From NCBI GenBank assembly GCA_027459465.1, contig DAIDIH010000368.1:1-49559 (forward strand): DNA of 49,559 nt. Direction: 5' to 3'. The position numbers and the translations under genes were made by a program. This document shows, piece by piece, positions 8,668 to 17,390 of this stretch (position 1 is its first letter; each line of letters opens with the position of its first letter). This DNA comes from Bryobacterales bacterium. GTDB taxonomy: Bacteria; Acidobacteriota; Terriglobia; Bryobacterales; Bryobacteraceae. The notes beneath the pieces were generated by a model that saw only the letters and a list, made by a program, of their open reading frames with translations, was not told the origin of the DNA and searched no databases.

Positions 8668-9468
8668 TTACACTACGTGCTCTTCGAAGCGGGCGGCGCA
8701 GAGGCGGAGGGTTTCTTCGACGGGTTTGCGCCAGAGGGATTCGTTGAAGATTTCGACTTCGATGGGGCCGGTGTAGCCGGCCGCGTCGATGGCGGCGCGG
8801 ATGCGGCGGAGTTCGATGGAGCCGTCGCCCATCATGCCGCGGCTCATGAGGGGGTCGGCGAGGAGGGGGATCCAGTCGGAAACGTGGAAGCCGGCGATTT
8901 TGGCGCCGGCGCGCTCGATCGACGCGTATAAGTTCGGATCCCACCAGACGTGGTAGGCGTCGATGACGACGCCGACTTCGGGGCCGAAGGGTTCGGCCAT
9001 GTTGAAGGACTGTTCGAGGGTGACGACGACGGAGCGGGAGGCGGCGAACATGGGGTGGAGGGGTTCGATGCCGAGTTGGATGCCGGCGGCGCGGGCAACG
9101 GGGGCGAGGATGGCTATCGAGTCTTCGACCATGCGGCGGGCGCCGTCGAGGTCGCGATCGGGTGCGGGGCCGCAGACGAGGACCAGGACGCCCGCGCCGA
9201 GAGTGGCTGCTTCCTCGATGGCCCGGCGGTTGTCGTCGATGCGTTCGCGGCGTTCTTCGGCGGTTGCGGCGGGAAACATGCCGCCGCGGCAGAGGCTGGA
9301 GATTTTCAGGCCGGCATCGCGGATGCGGCGCGCGTCTTCGGCAGGCTTTGCGCTGAGTTTGTGGCGCCAGGGAGCGATCCATTGGACGCCGTTTTTGCGG
9401 CAGGCATCGACGACTTCGGCGAGGGAGGCGTGGCCGGAGGTGATCTGGTTGAAGCTGAGGCGGCTCAT
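8668..9468 (-). CDS. Sugar phosphate isomerase/epimerase (AP endonuclease-2-like TIM barrel)
   Basis: A 266-residue TIM-barrel protein starting at MSRLSFNQIT. The start overlaps the stop of the DUF993 gene (ATGA); an in-frame extension upstream is an antisense shadow. Family features include the N-terminal strand LSFNQIT, IAPWRHKLS, the central LGIEPLHPMF (metal-ligand Glu and His), VVIDAYHVWWD (Asp and His), FHVSDW and a C-terminal PIEVEIFNE. These match the xylose-isomerase-like metal-dependent epimerases acting on keto sugars or inositol derivatives. It is the last gene of the four-gene minus-strand operon. The substrate is unknown. Confidence 0.82.
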   Translation of the reverse strand: MSRLSFNQITSGHASLAEVVDACRKNGVQWIAPWRHKLSAKPAEDARRIRDAGLKISSLCRGGMFPAATAEERRERIDDNRRAIEEAATLGAGVLVLVCGPAPDRDLDGARRMVEDSIAILAPVARAAGIQLGIEPLHPMFAASRSVVVTLEQSFNMAEPFGPEVGVVIDAYHVWWDPNLYASIERAGAKIAGFHVSDWIPLLADPLMSRGMMGDGSIELRRIRAAIDAAGYTGPIEVEIFNESLWRKPVEETLRLCAARFEEHVV

Positions 9469-10634
9469 GCGAAGCCTCCTAGTTCGAGCAGAGGTTTCAT
9501 GCGGCGGGCGGCGAGGGAGGGGTCGCGGAGGAGGCCGGCGTTGGAGGCGAGGACGAGCAGGTCGCACAGGTGGAGGAGCGAGCGGGCGCTCTCCTGGCCG
9601 CCGAGCATGCGGAAGTGGTTCTGGTGGCCGTTCAGATAGGCGAGGAAGACGATGCCGGTTTTGTAGGCATAAGTGGGGGCGCGGAAGATGTGGCGGGAGA
9701 GAGGGACGGTGGGCGCGAGTAAGTTCTGGTAGTTAGTAAGATCGCCGGAATCGAGAGCGCGGAGGGCGGCGGCGGCGACGGGGGCGATTGCGTCGAAGAT
9801 GCCGAGGAGGGCGTGGCTGTAGCCGAGGTCATCGCCGGCGATCAGTTCGTCGTAGTGGAAGTCGTCGCCGGTGTACATACGAACGCCCTCGGGGAGGCGG
9901 CGGCGCATTTCAATTTCGCGGTTTTTGTCGAGGAGGGAAATTTTGATGCCGTCGATTTTGTGGCGGTGTTCGGCGATGATGGCGAGGAAGGTGGACATGG
10001 CTTCGTCGATGTTAGAGGAGCCCCAGTAGCCGGCGAGTTGGGGATCGAACATTTCGCCGAGCCAATGGAGGATGACGGGGCGGGAGGACTGGCGGAGGAG
10101 GCGGCCGTAGACGCGGGCGTAATCCTCGGGGCCGCGGGCACAGGCGGCGAGAGCGCGGCTGGCCATGAGGATGGCCTGCGAGCCGGCGGTTTCGGTGACG
10201 GCGAGTTGTTCTTCGTAGGCGGCGATGACCGAGTCGAGGTTGGCGCCGGGGGAAAGCTGGTCGGTTCCGACGCCGCAGGCGATGCGGCCGTTGCAGGCTT
10301 TGGCATCGGCCGAGGCGCGGAGGATCAACTCGCGGGCGTTGGCCCAACTTAGTCCTCCGCCGCGTTGGGCGGTGTCCATGGCTTCGGCGACGGCGAAGCC
10401 GAGCGACCATAAATAGCGGCGGTAGGCGAGGGTGGTTTCCCAATCGATGACGGGGGCGAGGGCGGGTTCGCATTCGGCGAGGGCATCGACGGTGACATGG
10501 GCGGCGGCGAAGGCGATGCGTTTTTGAAACGGGGCTCCGCGCGGATCGGCGGAGGGGGCGGGGCGGAGTTCGATGCGGCGGCGGCCACCGTCTTTTGCCG
10601 GCAGTTCGATGGTTACGCTCATGGGTTCAGGCAT
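9465..10634 (-). CDS. DUF993 family protein (dihydrodipicolinate-synthase-like barrel)
   Basis: A 389-residue protein that I assign to DUF993, a family distantly related to class I aldolases of the DapA type. It contains conserved-looking blocks RIACGVGTDQL, PVILHWLGEMFDP, IDGIKISLLD (with a lysine in the position expected of a Schiff-base strand) and YTGDDFHYDELIAGD. The start could be the ATG at 10634, overlapping the oxidoreductase gene by 8 bp, or the ATG at 10622. DUF993 genes commonly sit beside Gfo/Idh oxidoreductases and TIM-barrel epimerases, exactly as here, which suggests a retro-aldol or dehydration step on an oxidised sugar. The reaction is not established. Confidence 0.75.
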   Translation of the reverse strand: MPEPMSVTIELPAKDGGRRRIELRPAPSADPRGAPFQKRIAFAAAHVTVDALAECEPALAPVIDWETTLAYRRYLWSLGFAVAEAMDTAQRGGGLSWANARELILRASADAKACNGRIACGVGTDQLSPGANLDSVIAAYEEQLAVTETAGSQAILMASRALAACARGPEDYARVYGRLLRQSSRPVILHWLGEMFDPQLAGYWGSSNIDEAMSTFLAIIAEHRHKIDGIKISLLDKNREIEMRRRLPEGVRMYTGDDFHYDELIAGDDLGYSHALLGIFDAIAPVAAAALRALDSGDLTNYQNLLAPTVPLSRHIFRAPTYAYKTGIVFLAYLNGHQNHFRMLGGQESARSLLHLCDLLVLASNAGLLRDPSLAARRMKPLLELGGFA

Positions 10635-11775
10635 CTTTCAACGCGGGCACGTCGACCCAGCGGCGTTCCTGCCAGGAGCGCAGGGCGAGTTCGGCGAGCT
10701 GCACGCCTTTGGCGCCTTCAAGGAGAGTGTGGGGGAACGGGGCGTCTTCGGCGATGTGGCGGAGGAACATCTCCCACTGGACTTTGAAGGCGTTGTCGAA
10801 TTCCTGGTTGGCGGGGACGTCTTGCCAGGCGGCGCGATAGTCGATGGTGGAGGGGAGGTCGGGGTTCCAGACGGGCTTGGGGGTGAAGGAGCGGTGCTGG
10901 ACTTTGCAGTCGCGGAGGCCGGCGACGGCGGTGCCGTGGGCGCCGTCGACCTGGATGACGAATAAGTCGTCGCGGTAGACGCGGAAGGCCCAGGAGGCGT
11001 TCAACTGGACCGTGATGCCGCCTTCGATTTCGAACATGCCGTAGGAGGCGTCATCGGCGGTGCAAGCGTAGGAGCGGCCCTGTTCGTCGACGCGCCGCGG
11101 GATGTGGGTGGCGGCGTGGCAGAGGAGGGATTTTACGGGTCCGAAGAGGCCTTCGAGGACATATTGCCAGTGGGCGTACATGTCGAGGACGATGCCGCCG
11201 CCGTCTTCGGCGCGGTAGTTCCAGCTTGGGCGCTGGGCGGGCTGCCAATCGCCTTCGAAGACCCAGTAGCCGAACTCGCCGCGGACGGAGAAGATGCGGC
11301 CGAAGAAGCCGCTGTCGATGAGGCGCTTGAGCTTGCGCAGGCCGGGGAGGAAGAGTTTGTCCTGGACGATGCCGTTTTTGAGATTGCGCTCGCGGGCGAG
11401 GCGGACGAGACTCATGCACTCTTCCACCGTACCGGCGAGGGGCTTTTCGCAGTAGATATGCTTGCCGGCGAGGAGAGCGGCGCGGACGGATTCGGCGCGG
11501 CGGGAGGTGACCTGGGCATCGAAGTAGACGGGGAAGTCTTCTTCGGCGAGGCTCGATGCGAGGCTGGTGCTGAAGCGATCGACGCCGTAGCGGGCGCATA
11601 ACTCGCGGAGCTTCGATTCGTTGCGGCCGACCAGCAGGAGTTCGGGGTAGAGGCGTGTTCCGTTGGATAAGAGCACGCCGCCTTCGGCGCGGATGGCGGC
11701 GAGGGAGCGGGCTAAGTGCTGGTTGGCGCCCATACGTCCGGTGACGCCGTTCAAGATGATTCCGATTCGATTCAT
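10627..11775 (-). CDS. Gfo/Idh/MocA-family NAD(P)-dependent sugar oxidoreductase
   Basis: A 382-residue protein. The ATG at 11773-11775 overlaps the stop of the regulator gene (ATGA); the frame continues open upstream only as an antisense shadow. The N-terminal Rossmann fold starts IGIILNGVTGRMGANQHL. The EKP motif typical of the family is present (GKHIYCEKPLAGTVEE). The second domain holds the catalytic region VLDMYAHWQYVLEGLFG (Asp and His). It probably oxidises a sugar, sugar acid or inositol at a ring carbon, feeding the DUF993 and epimerase products encoded downstream. Confidence 0.85.
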   Translation of the reverse strand: MNRIGIILNGVTGRMGANQHLARSLAAIRAEGGVLLSNGTRLYPELLLVGRNESKLRELCARYGVDRFSTSLASSLAEEDFPVYFDAQVTSRRAESVRAALLAGKHIYCEKPLAGTVEECMSLVRLARERNLKNGIVQDKLFLPGLRKLKRLIDSGFFGRIFSVRGEFGYWVFEGDWQPAQRPSWNYRAEDGGGIVLDMYAHWQYVLEGLFGPVKSLLCHAATHIPRRVDEQGRSYACTADDASYGMFEIEGGITVQLNASWAFRVYRDDLFVIQVDGAHGTAVAGLRDCKVQHRSFTPKPVWNPDLPSTIDYRAAWQDVPANQEFDNAFKVQWEMFLRHIAEDAPFPHTLLEGAKGVQLAELALRSWQERRWVDVPALKDA

Positions 11776-12908
11776 ATAGCCGTCTGCGCCATGAGCGCGT
11801 CGTTGGGATAGAAGTGGTCCACGGTGTCCGAAGTTACCAGATGGTGCTTGACAAAGACCGCGGGCGGAACGGGCTTGCGGTTGAGAAGATCCAAAGCTAC
11901 GCGGACCAGATCGGCGCCGTATTTTTCCGGGAAGTAGGCAACGGAGCCGGCGAGGCGCGTGCCGGGTTCGCGCAATTCGCGCCGCGCTTCCGGTGAGGCG
12001 TTGTGGCCGACGACGACGCAGTGTTCGAAGCGTCCGGCTTCCTGATAGGCGCGCAGGGCGCCGAGGGCGCTGGAGTCGTTGATGGCGCAGACAAGCTGGC
12101 GGCGGGAACGGGACGTGCGCAGATGTTTGCGGACAACGTCGAGCGTGGCGCCGAACTGGCCGTCGCCGTCGAGGTGAGTTACGGGGCAGGAGTCGAGATG
12201 CGGAAGGACCTCTTTCAGTCCGACGAGCATGCCGGTGAGACGCATGCGGGGGAGTGCGCCGGCGCGCGGGAGTTCGAGGAGGACGATATCGTCGACTTCG
12301 CCCTGCCAATGCAGCTTCGCCCAGCGGCCGAGGCAGCGGCCTCCGAGCAAGCCGGCGCCGTAGTTATTGGCGCCGTAGTAAGTGGCGCCGGGATGGGGGA
12401 TGTCGATGGCGATGAGAGGGATGTTGGCTTCGCGGTACTTGGCGGCGATGATGGGGGCGATGTTTTCGTCGGTCTGGAATTCGATGACGAGGTCGACCTT
12501 GTCGCGGATGAGGAGATCGGCGTTGCGCTGGGCGATTTTCGGGCTGTAGCGGTTGTCGACGCAGATAAGTTCGATGCCTTCGGCGCGGGCGGCGGCTGCG
12601 AGACCTTCGGAGACGTCGCGGGAAAAATCGTCGTCGGCGCCCTGGGCGGCGTAGCCCAAGCGGAAGCGGCGCTGGCGGAGGGGACGGATGCAGGATTGGT
12701 ACTGATTTTCGCCGATTTTTTCGACCATGCCGCATTTTTCGAGCGTGTAGAGGAGGCGGAAGGCCATGCCCTTACTGAGGCCGGAGCGGGCGGCGACGTC
12801 GCGGAGGCGGAGGGTTTCGCCGGAGGCCTGAAAGGCGGAGAGGAGCTTCGAGGCGTGGAGGAGGGATTTGACTAAGTAAGGATCGCGAGCTCGGGCCGGG
12901 GTGCTCAT
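11772..12908 (-). CDS. Transcriptional regulator: IclR-type HTH fused to type-1 periplasmic-binding-protein-like sensor
   Basis: A 378-residue protein. Residues ~10-70 resemble the winged helix of IclR regulators (VKSLLHASKLLSAFQ, then LRLRDVAARSGLSKGMAFRLLYTLEKCGMVEK). From about residue 80 on it resembles a LacI/ribose-binding type-1 sensor: GLAAAARAEGIELICVDN, VDLVIEFQTDENIAP, IPLIAIDIPHPGATYYGANN and CAINDSSALGALRAYQEAG. LacI proteins normally carry a different HTH and IclR proteins a GAF-like effector domain, so this is an unusual pairing. It lacks a signal peptide, consistent with a cytosolic regulator. It heads its own operon and is divergent from the rhamnose genes, which it may also control. 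Confidence 0.78.
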   Translation of the reverse strand: MSTPARARDPYLVKSLLHASKLLSAFQASGETLRLRDVAARSGLSKGMAFRLLYTLEKCGMVEKIGENQYQSCIRPLRQRRFRLGYAAQGADDDFSRDVSEGLAAAARAEGIELICVDNRYSPKIAQRNADLLIRDKVDLVIEFQTDENIAPIIAAKYREANIPLIAIDIPHPGATYYGANNYGAGLLGGRCLGRWAKLHWQGEVDDIVLLELPRAGALPRMRLTGMLVGLKEVLPHLDSCPVTHLDGDGQFGATLDVVRKHLRTSRSRRQLVCAINDSSALGALRAYQEAGRFEHCVVVGHNASPEARRELREPGTRLAGSVAYFPEKYGADLVRVALDLLNRKPVPPAVFVKHHLVTSDTVDHFYPNDALMAQTAI

Positions 12909-12985
12909 ATTGCCGATCTACATGGTGAAGTTGGAATGCGAGAAAGGATAGCACAGGATGGGGCGCGAAGTGGCGTTCCGGAGGG

Positions 12986-12999
12986 CGAAACAGTTTTCG
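12986..12999. promoter_or_regulatory. Candidate operator in the divergent regulator/rhamnose region
   Basis: CGAAACAGTTTTCG is a near-perfect palindrome lying in the 287-bp gap between the divergent regulator and rhamnose isomerase genes, 78 bp upstream of the regulator ATG. Its shape is what a dimeric HTH would use. A 10-bp direct repeat, TTGTCAGCGA, also occurs in this gap at 13059-13068 and 13139-13148. Assignment to the regulator is inference. Confidence 0.4.
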
Positions 13000-13138
13000 G
13001 GCGGGAGCGCGGCGCGGGGGGAGGGGTTTGCGTGGAGTTGGTTTTGCTAAGCCGCCGGTTGTCAGCGAGGTGCGCTGGCGGCGCGTGAGTGGGACGTGTT
13101 TTGCAATGCGAAATCCCAGGTGCGGGCGGCGACGCGTG

Positions 13139-13167
13139 TTGTCAGCGATGCGGGGCGAGGGTATGCT
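13139..13167 (+). promoter_or_regulatory. Sigma70-type promoter of the rhamnose operon
   Basis: TTGTCA at 13139-13144 and TATGCT at 13162-13167 are separated by exactly 17 bp, a good match to the -35/-10 consensus. A ribosome site GGAGGGG at 13182-13188 and the ATG at 13196 follow at suitable distances. The -35 box lies inside the second copy of the TTGTCAGCGA repeat, so a repressor on that repeat would block transcription. Confidence 0.6.
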
Positions 13168-13195
13168 GGTGGTCTGCCCGGGGAGGGGCAGCATC

Positions 13196-14386
13196 ATGCC
13201 GGATCAACAGATGGAATCGGTGTTTGAGGCACTCGACCGCTTCCAGATTGAGATTCCTTCCTGGGGTTTTGCCAACACCGGGACACGGTTCGGGAAGTTC
13301 CTGCAGGCGGCGGCGGCGACGAACCTGGCCGAGAAGATGAGTGATGCAGGGATGGTGCATTCGCTGACCGGGGCTTGCCCGACGATTGCGTTGCACGTGG
13401 AGTGGGATTTCCCGCGCGGGGAGGCGGACGTTGCGGAGGCGGCGAGATTGGCGGCGGAGCATGGGATCGCGCCGGGGTCGATCAATCCGAATCTGTTTCA
13501 GGACCAGATATATAAGTTAGGTTCGTTCGGGAATCCGAGCGCGGAGGTGCGGCAGGCGGCGCTGGCGCACGTGTATGAGAGCATCCGGATTGCGCAGCGG
13601 TTGGGGAGCAGGGATATATCGCTGTGGTTTGCGGACGGATCGAATTATCCCGGCACGGCGAACATCCGGCAGCGGAAGCGATGGTTCGAGGAGTGCCTGC
13701 ACGCCTGCCATGAGAGGCTGAGCGCGAACCAGCGGATGCTGGTGGAGTACAAGCCGTTCGAGCCGGCGTTTTATCACACCGATATTGCGGACTGGGGGAT
13801 GGCGCTGCTCGTGGCGCGGGCGGCGGGCGAGCGGGCGAAGGTGCTGGTGGACACCGGGCATCACTATGCGGCGCAGAACATCGAGCAGATTGTGGCGTGG
13901 CTGCTTGAAGAGAAGATGCTGGGGGGGTTCCACTTCAACGACCGGCGGTATGCGGACGACGACCTGACGCTGGGGTCGATCGATCCATATCAGGTGTTCC
14001 GGATTTTCCACGAGATTCTGATGTTCGAGTGGGAGCGCGGGAGCGTGACGGGGATCGCGTACATGATCGACCAGAGCCACAACCTGAAGGGCAAGATGGA
14101 GGCGATGATCCAGACGGTGATGACGGCGCAGGAACTGATGGCGAAGGCGGCGCTGGTGGACCGGGCGGCGCTGGCGGTGCATCAGGCGAGCGGGGACCTG
14201 GTGCGGGCCGAGCAGTGCCTGAAGGACGCGTTTTCGACCGATGTGCGGCCGGCGATCCGGGCGTGGCGGTCGGCTCACGGGTTGGCGGAAGACCCGATGG
14301 AAGCGTTCCGGCAGAGCGGATATCTGGAGCGGGTGACGCGCGAGCGGGCGGAGAAGAACGCGGCGCAGGCAACGAGCTACGCCTGA
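13196..14386 (+). CDS. rhaI: L-rhamnose isomerase (Pseudomonas stutzeri-type)
   Basis: A 396-residue xylose-isomerase-like TIM barrel that interconverts L-rhamnose and L-rhamnulose. It matches the Pseudomonas-type L-rhamnose isomerase family rather than E. coli RhaA: IEIPSWGFANTGTRFGKF, then TIALHVEWDFP, ISLWFADGSNYPG, MLVEYKPFEPAFYHTDI (metal-ligand Glu), VLVDTGHHYAAQNIEQIV (Asp, His, His) and GGFHFNDRRYADDDLT (His, Asp). The ATG at 13196 is preferred over upstream in-frame codons because it has a strong GGAGGGG ribosome site 7 nt away and starts at the family's N-terminus. It is the first gene of the rhamnose operon; no kinase or aldolase gene is in the window. Confidence 0.87.
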   Translation: MPDQQMESVFEALDRFQIEIPSWGFANTGTRFGKFLQAAAATNLAEKMSDAGMVHSLTGACPTIALHVEWDFPRGEADVAEAARLAAEHGIAPGSINPNLFQDQIYKLGSFGNPSAEVRQAALAHVYESIRIAQRLGSRDISLWFADGSNYPGTANIRQRKRWFEECLHACHERLSANQRMLVEYKPFEPAFYHTDIADWGMALLVARAAGERAKVLVDTGHHYAAQNIEQIVAWLLEEKMLGGFHFNDRRYADDDLTLGSIDPYQVFRIFHEILMFEWERGSVTGIAYMIDQSHNLKGKMEAMIQTVMTAQELMAKAALVDRAALAVHQASGDLVRAEQCLKDAFSTDVRPAIRAWRSAHGLAEDPMEAFRQSGYLERVTRERAEKNAAQATSYA

Positions 14387-14397
14387 GCGAAGAAAAC

Positions 14398-14733
14398 ATG
14401 ATGGAACGAGTTTGTTTTACGCTGCGCGTCCGCAAGGAGCGCATGGAGGAGTATCGCGCGCGGCACCGGGCGGTGTGGGCGGAGATGCTCGATGCGCTGC
14501 GGGAGGCGGGTTGGGAGAACTACTCGCTGTTTCTGCGGCCGGACGGATTGCTGGTGGGTTACTTCGAGACGCGGGATTTCGAGCGGGCGATGCGGGTGAA
14601 CGCGACGGAAGTGAACGACCGGTGGCAGCGGGAGATGGCTCCGTTTTTCGAGTTTGACGAGGACGACGGGCGGCCGGACCGGTCGTTTCAGCGGCTGGAG
14701 CAGGTGTTTTATCTGGGCCGGGAGACGGAATGA
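14398..14733 (+). CDS. rhaM: L-rhamnose mutarotase
   Basis: A 111-residue protein of the RhaM/YiiL family, which equilibrates alpha- and beta-L-rhamnopyranose. The catalytic region EEYRARHRAVWAEML contains the family histidine, and the conserved blocks GWENYSLFL, LVGYFET and EVNDRWQREMAPFFE follow. Two consecutive ATG codons (14398 and 14401) can start it; there is only a weak ribosome site, as expected for a gene 11 bp downstream of its partner. Its stop overlaps the start of the glycosidase gene (ATGA). Release, anomer exchange and isomerisation of rhamnose are thus encoded together. Confidence 0.9.
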   Translation: MMERVCFTLRVRKERMEEYRARHRAVWAEMLDALREAGWENYSLFLRPDGLLVGYFETRDFERAMRVNATEVNDRWQREMAPFFEFDEDDGRPDRSFQRLEQVFYLGRETE

Positions 14734-17390
14734 GGCTGCCGGCCGCGCTGCTCATATTGCTGCTGCCGATGGCGGCCGCGCAGGACGTTGCGGCGGTTCG
14801 GCGAGGGTTCGCGGCGCCGCCGGACGATGCGCGGATCCTGATGCGGTGGTGGTGGTTCGGGCCCTCGGCGACGCACGCGGAACTGGAGCGCGAGTTGCGC
14901 GCGATGAAGCAGGGAGGGATCGGCGGAGTGGAAGTGCAGGCGGTGTATCCGCTGGCGCTGGACGATCCGGCGACGGGGTTCCGGAACTACCGGCATCTTT
15001 CGGACGAGTTTCTCGACGCGCTGCGATTCACGCGGCAGATGACGGCGGAGTTGGGGATGCGGATGGACGTGACGCTGGGGAGCGGGTGGCCTTTCGGGGG
15101 GCCGACGATCCGTGTGACGGAGGCTTCGGGGGAGTTGAAGGTAGTGCGGACGGAGATTCCGGCGGGCGCGGCTTCGGTGGCTGTACCGAGTACGGGGGCG
15201 GGCGAGAGTCTGGTGGCGGCGTTTGTGGCGGAGGGGGATGCGAAGGCGTTCCGGAAGCCGGTGGAGGTTGCGCTCGAGGTGCGGGGCGGACGGATCGCGT
15301 GCAAGGCGGCGCCGGAGCAGCGCGTGGCTTTGCTTTTTGTGGCGAGCCGGACGGGGCAGCAGGTGAAGCGGGCGGCGTATGGGGCGGAAGGTTTTGTTTT
15401 CGACCATTACAGCCGGGCCGCGACGGAGCGGTATTTGGCGACGACGGGGGCGCGGTTTGCGGAGGCATTCGGGCCCAAGCCGCCTTATGCGATTTTCAGC
15501 GACAGCCTGGAGGTTTACGGGGCGGACTGGACGCCGGACTTGCTCGCGGAATTTCAGAAGCGGCGGGGCTATGATTTGAGGCCGCATTTGCCGGCGCTGG
15601 TGGCGGACGTGGGTCCGGAGACGGCGGCGATCCGGCATGACTGGGGCGAGACGCTGACAGAACTGGTGGAGGAGAATTACCTGCGGCCGATTCGGGCGTG
15701 GGCGGCGGCGCATGGGGTGAAGTTCCGGAGCCAGACGTATGGGTATCCGCCGGTTTCGCTTTCGAGCAACGCGCTGGTGGATCTGCCGGAAGGCGAAGGG
15801 CCGCGATGGCGGGAGTTTTGCGAGACGCGGTGGGCGTCGTCGGCGAGCCATCTGTATGGGCGGCGAGTGACGTCGTCGGAGACGTGGACGTGGCTTCATT
15901 CGCCGGCGTGGCGGGCGACGCCGCTCGATATGAAAGCCGAGGCGGACCGGCATTTTCTGCAAGGGGTGAATCAGCTTGTCGGGCATGGGTGGCCGTATTC
16001 GCCGAAGGAGGCGGGCGAGCCGGGGTGGGCGTTTTACGCGGCGGCGGCGTTCAGCGATCACAACCCGTGGTGGATTGTGATGCCGGATCTTACTAAGTAC
16101 TTTCAGCGGGTGAGTTACCTGCTGCGGCAGGGCGAGCCGGTGAACGACATTGCGTTGTATCTGCCGACGGACGATGCGTGGGCGCGGTTCAAGGCGGGGC
16201 CGGTTTCGCTGAACCGGACGATTGCGAAGCTGCTGGGGCCGGACGTGGTTCCGGCCATTCTGGACGCGGGGTATAACTTCGACTTCATCGATGACGAAGC
16301 TATGCGTAGGACTTCCCTGCCCTACCGCGCGATTGTGCTGCCGCATATTGAGCGGATTCCAGTGGCGACGTTGGAAAGGCTGGAAGAGTACGAGAAGCGC
16401 GGGGGCAAGGTGATTGCGACGGAGCGGGCGCCGGCAGTGGCGCCGGGATTTGTGGATGCGGCACGGGAGACGGCGGAGGTGGCGGCGCTTTCGCAGCGTT
16501 TGTTTGGCGGGCGAGTGGCGGGGGATGAACGGGGCGCGCTGGCGGCGGCGCTGCATGGGGTGGTCTCGCCCGATGTGACGTTCGACCCTCCGGCGCCGGA
16601 GATTGGGGTGGTGCATCGGAGGTTGGCGGATGGGGATCTGTATTTCCTCGCCAATACCGGGAACGAGGCGCGCGAGGAGAGGATTGCGTTTCGGGCGCAG
16701 GAAGGGCGGGCCGAGAATTGGGATGTTTTTGCGGGGAAAGCGACGGGGTTGGATTTATCGGAGCCGGTCTCGTTTGCGCCGTATGAATCGCGGGTGATTG
16801 TTTTCTCGCGCGCGGGTGCGCCTGTCGCGCGGGCCGGCGGCGCGGCGCGGCGGATGCAGTTGAGTGGGGATTGGCGGGTGGCGTTTCCGGGGCTACATAT
16901 CGAGGAGAAACTGGCGGCGCTGCGGTGGTGGACGGAAGATGAGGCGACGAAGTATTTTTCGGGGGTTGCGACTTACTCGAAGCGGGTGGATGTGCCGCCG
17001 GGTTTTCTTGCGGGCGCGCAGGAGGTCTATCTCGATTTCGGGGAGGGCCGGGCGATTGAGGCGCCCAAGCCGGCGCCGGAGAATGGGATGCGGGCTTTGT
17101 ACGAGGGGCCGGTTCGGGAGGCGGCGGTGGTTTGGGTGAACGGGCAGAGGATCGGCGGGGTGTGGCGGCCTCCGTATCGGATCGAGGCCACGCCGGCGTT
17201 GCGCGCGGGCGCGAACGAGATCCGGATCGAAGTGGCGAACACGGCGATCAACGAGATGGCGGGCCGGGCGCTTCCGGATTACCGGCTGCTTTACAGCTTA
17301 TACGGGCGGCGGTTTGAGCCGCAGGACTGGGACAAGATCAGGCCGGTTCCCTCCGGCATCGCCGGCCCCATCGAGCTGATCGCGAAGTAA
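14730..17390 (+). CDS. Secreted GH106-like alpha-L-rhamnosidase
   Basis: An 886-residue glycosidase with a signal peptide (MRLPAALLILLLPMAAAQ). The N-terminal catalytic region matches the alpha-L-rhamnosidase/GH106 group: PPDDARILMRWWWFGPSATH, ELRAMKQGGIGGVEVQAVYP, MRMDVTLGSGWPFGGPTI and FSDSLEVYGADWTPD (an acidic residue in the expected active-site loop). The end carries a beta-sandwich jelly-roll with VWVNGQRIGGVWRPPYRIE, typical of a galactose-binding-like domain. It likely cleaves terminal L-rhamnose from pectic or bacterial glycans outside the cell, feeding the two rhamnose genes upstream with which it overlaps. Its TAA directly abuts the stop of the convergent TonB receptor gene. Confidence 0.82.
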   Translation: MRLPAALLILLLPMAAAQDVAAVRRGFAAPPDDARILMRWWWFGPSATHAELERELRAMKQGGIGGVEVQAVYPLALDDPATGFRNYRHLSDEFLDALRFTRQMTAELGMRMDVTLGSGWPFGGPTIRVTEASGELKVVRTEIPAGAASVAVPSTGAGESLVAAFVAEGDAKAFRKPVEVALEVRGGRIACKAAPEQRVALLFVASRTGQQVKRAAYGAEGFVFDHYSRAATERYLATTGARFAEAFGPKPPYAIFSDSLEVYGADWTPDLLAEFQKRRGYDLRPHLPALVADVGPETAAIRHDWGETLTELVEENYLRPIRAWAAAHGVKFRSQTYGYPPVSLSSNALVDLPEGEGPRWREFCETRWASSASHLYGRRVTSSETWTWLHSPAWRATPLDMKAEADRHFLQGVNQLVGHGWPYSPKEAGEPGWAFYAAAAFSDHNPWWIVMPDLTKYFQRVSYLLRQGEPVNDIALYLPTDDAWARFKAGPVSLNRTIAKLLGPDVVPAILDAGYNFDFIDDEAMRRTSLPYRAIVLPHIERIPVATLERLEEYEKRGGKVIATERAPAVAPGFVDAARETAEVAALSQRLFGGRVAGDERGALAAALHGVVSPDVTFDPPAPEIGVVHRRLADGDLYFLANTGNEAREERIAFRAQEGRAENWDVFAGKATGLDLSEPVSFAPYESRVIVFSRAGAPVARAGGAARRMQLSGDWRVAFPGLHIEEKLAALRWWTEDEATKYFSGVATYSKRVDVPPGFLAGAQEVYLDFGEGRAIEAPKPAPENGMRALYEGPVREAAVVWVNGQRIGGVWRPPYRIEATPALRAGANEIRIEVANTAINEMAGRALPDYRLLYSLYGRRFEPQDWDKIRPVPSGIAGPIELIAK

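Noticed and set aside
14709-16616. A 635-residue minus-strand frame opposite the rhamnosidase gene
   Set aside because: Antisense shadow: Arg/Pro-rich, no recognised motif, and the plus-strand gene has a signal peptide and clear glycosidase motifs.
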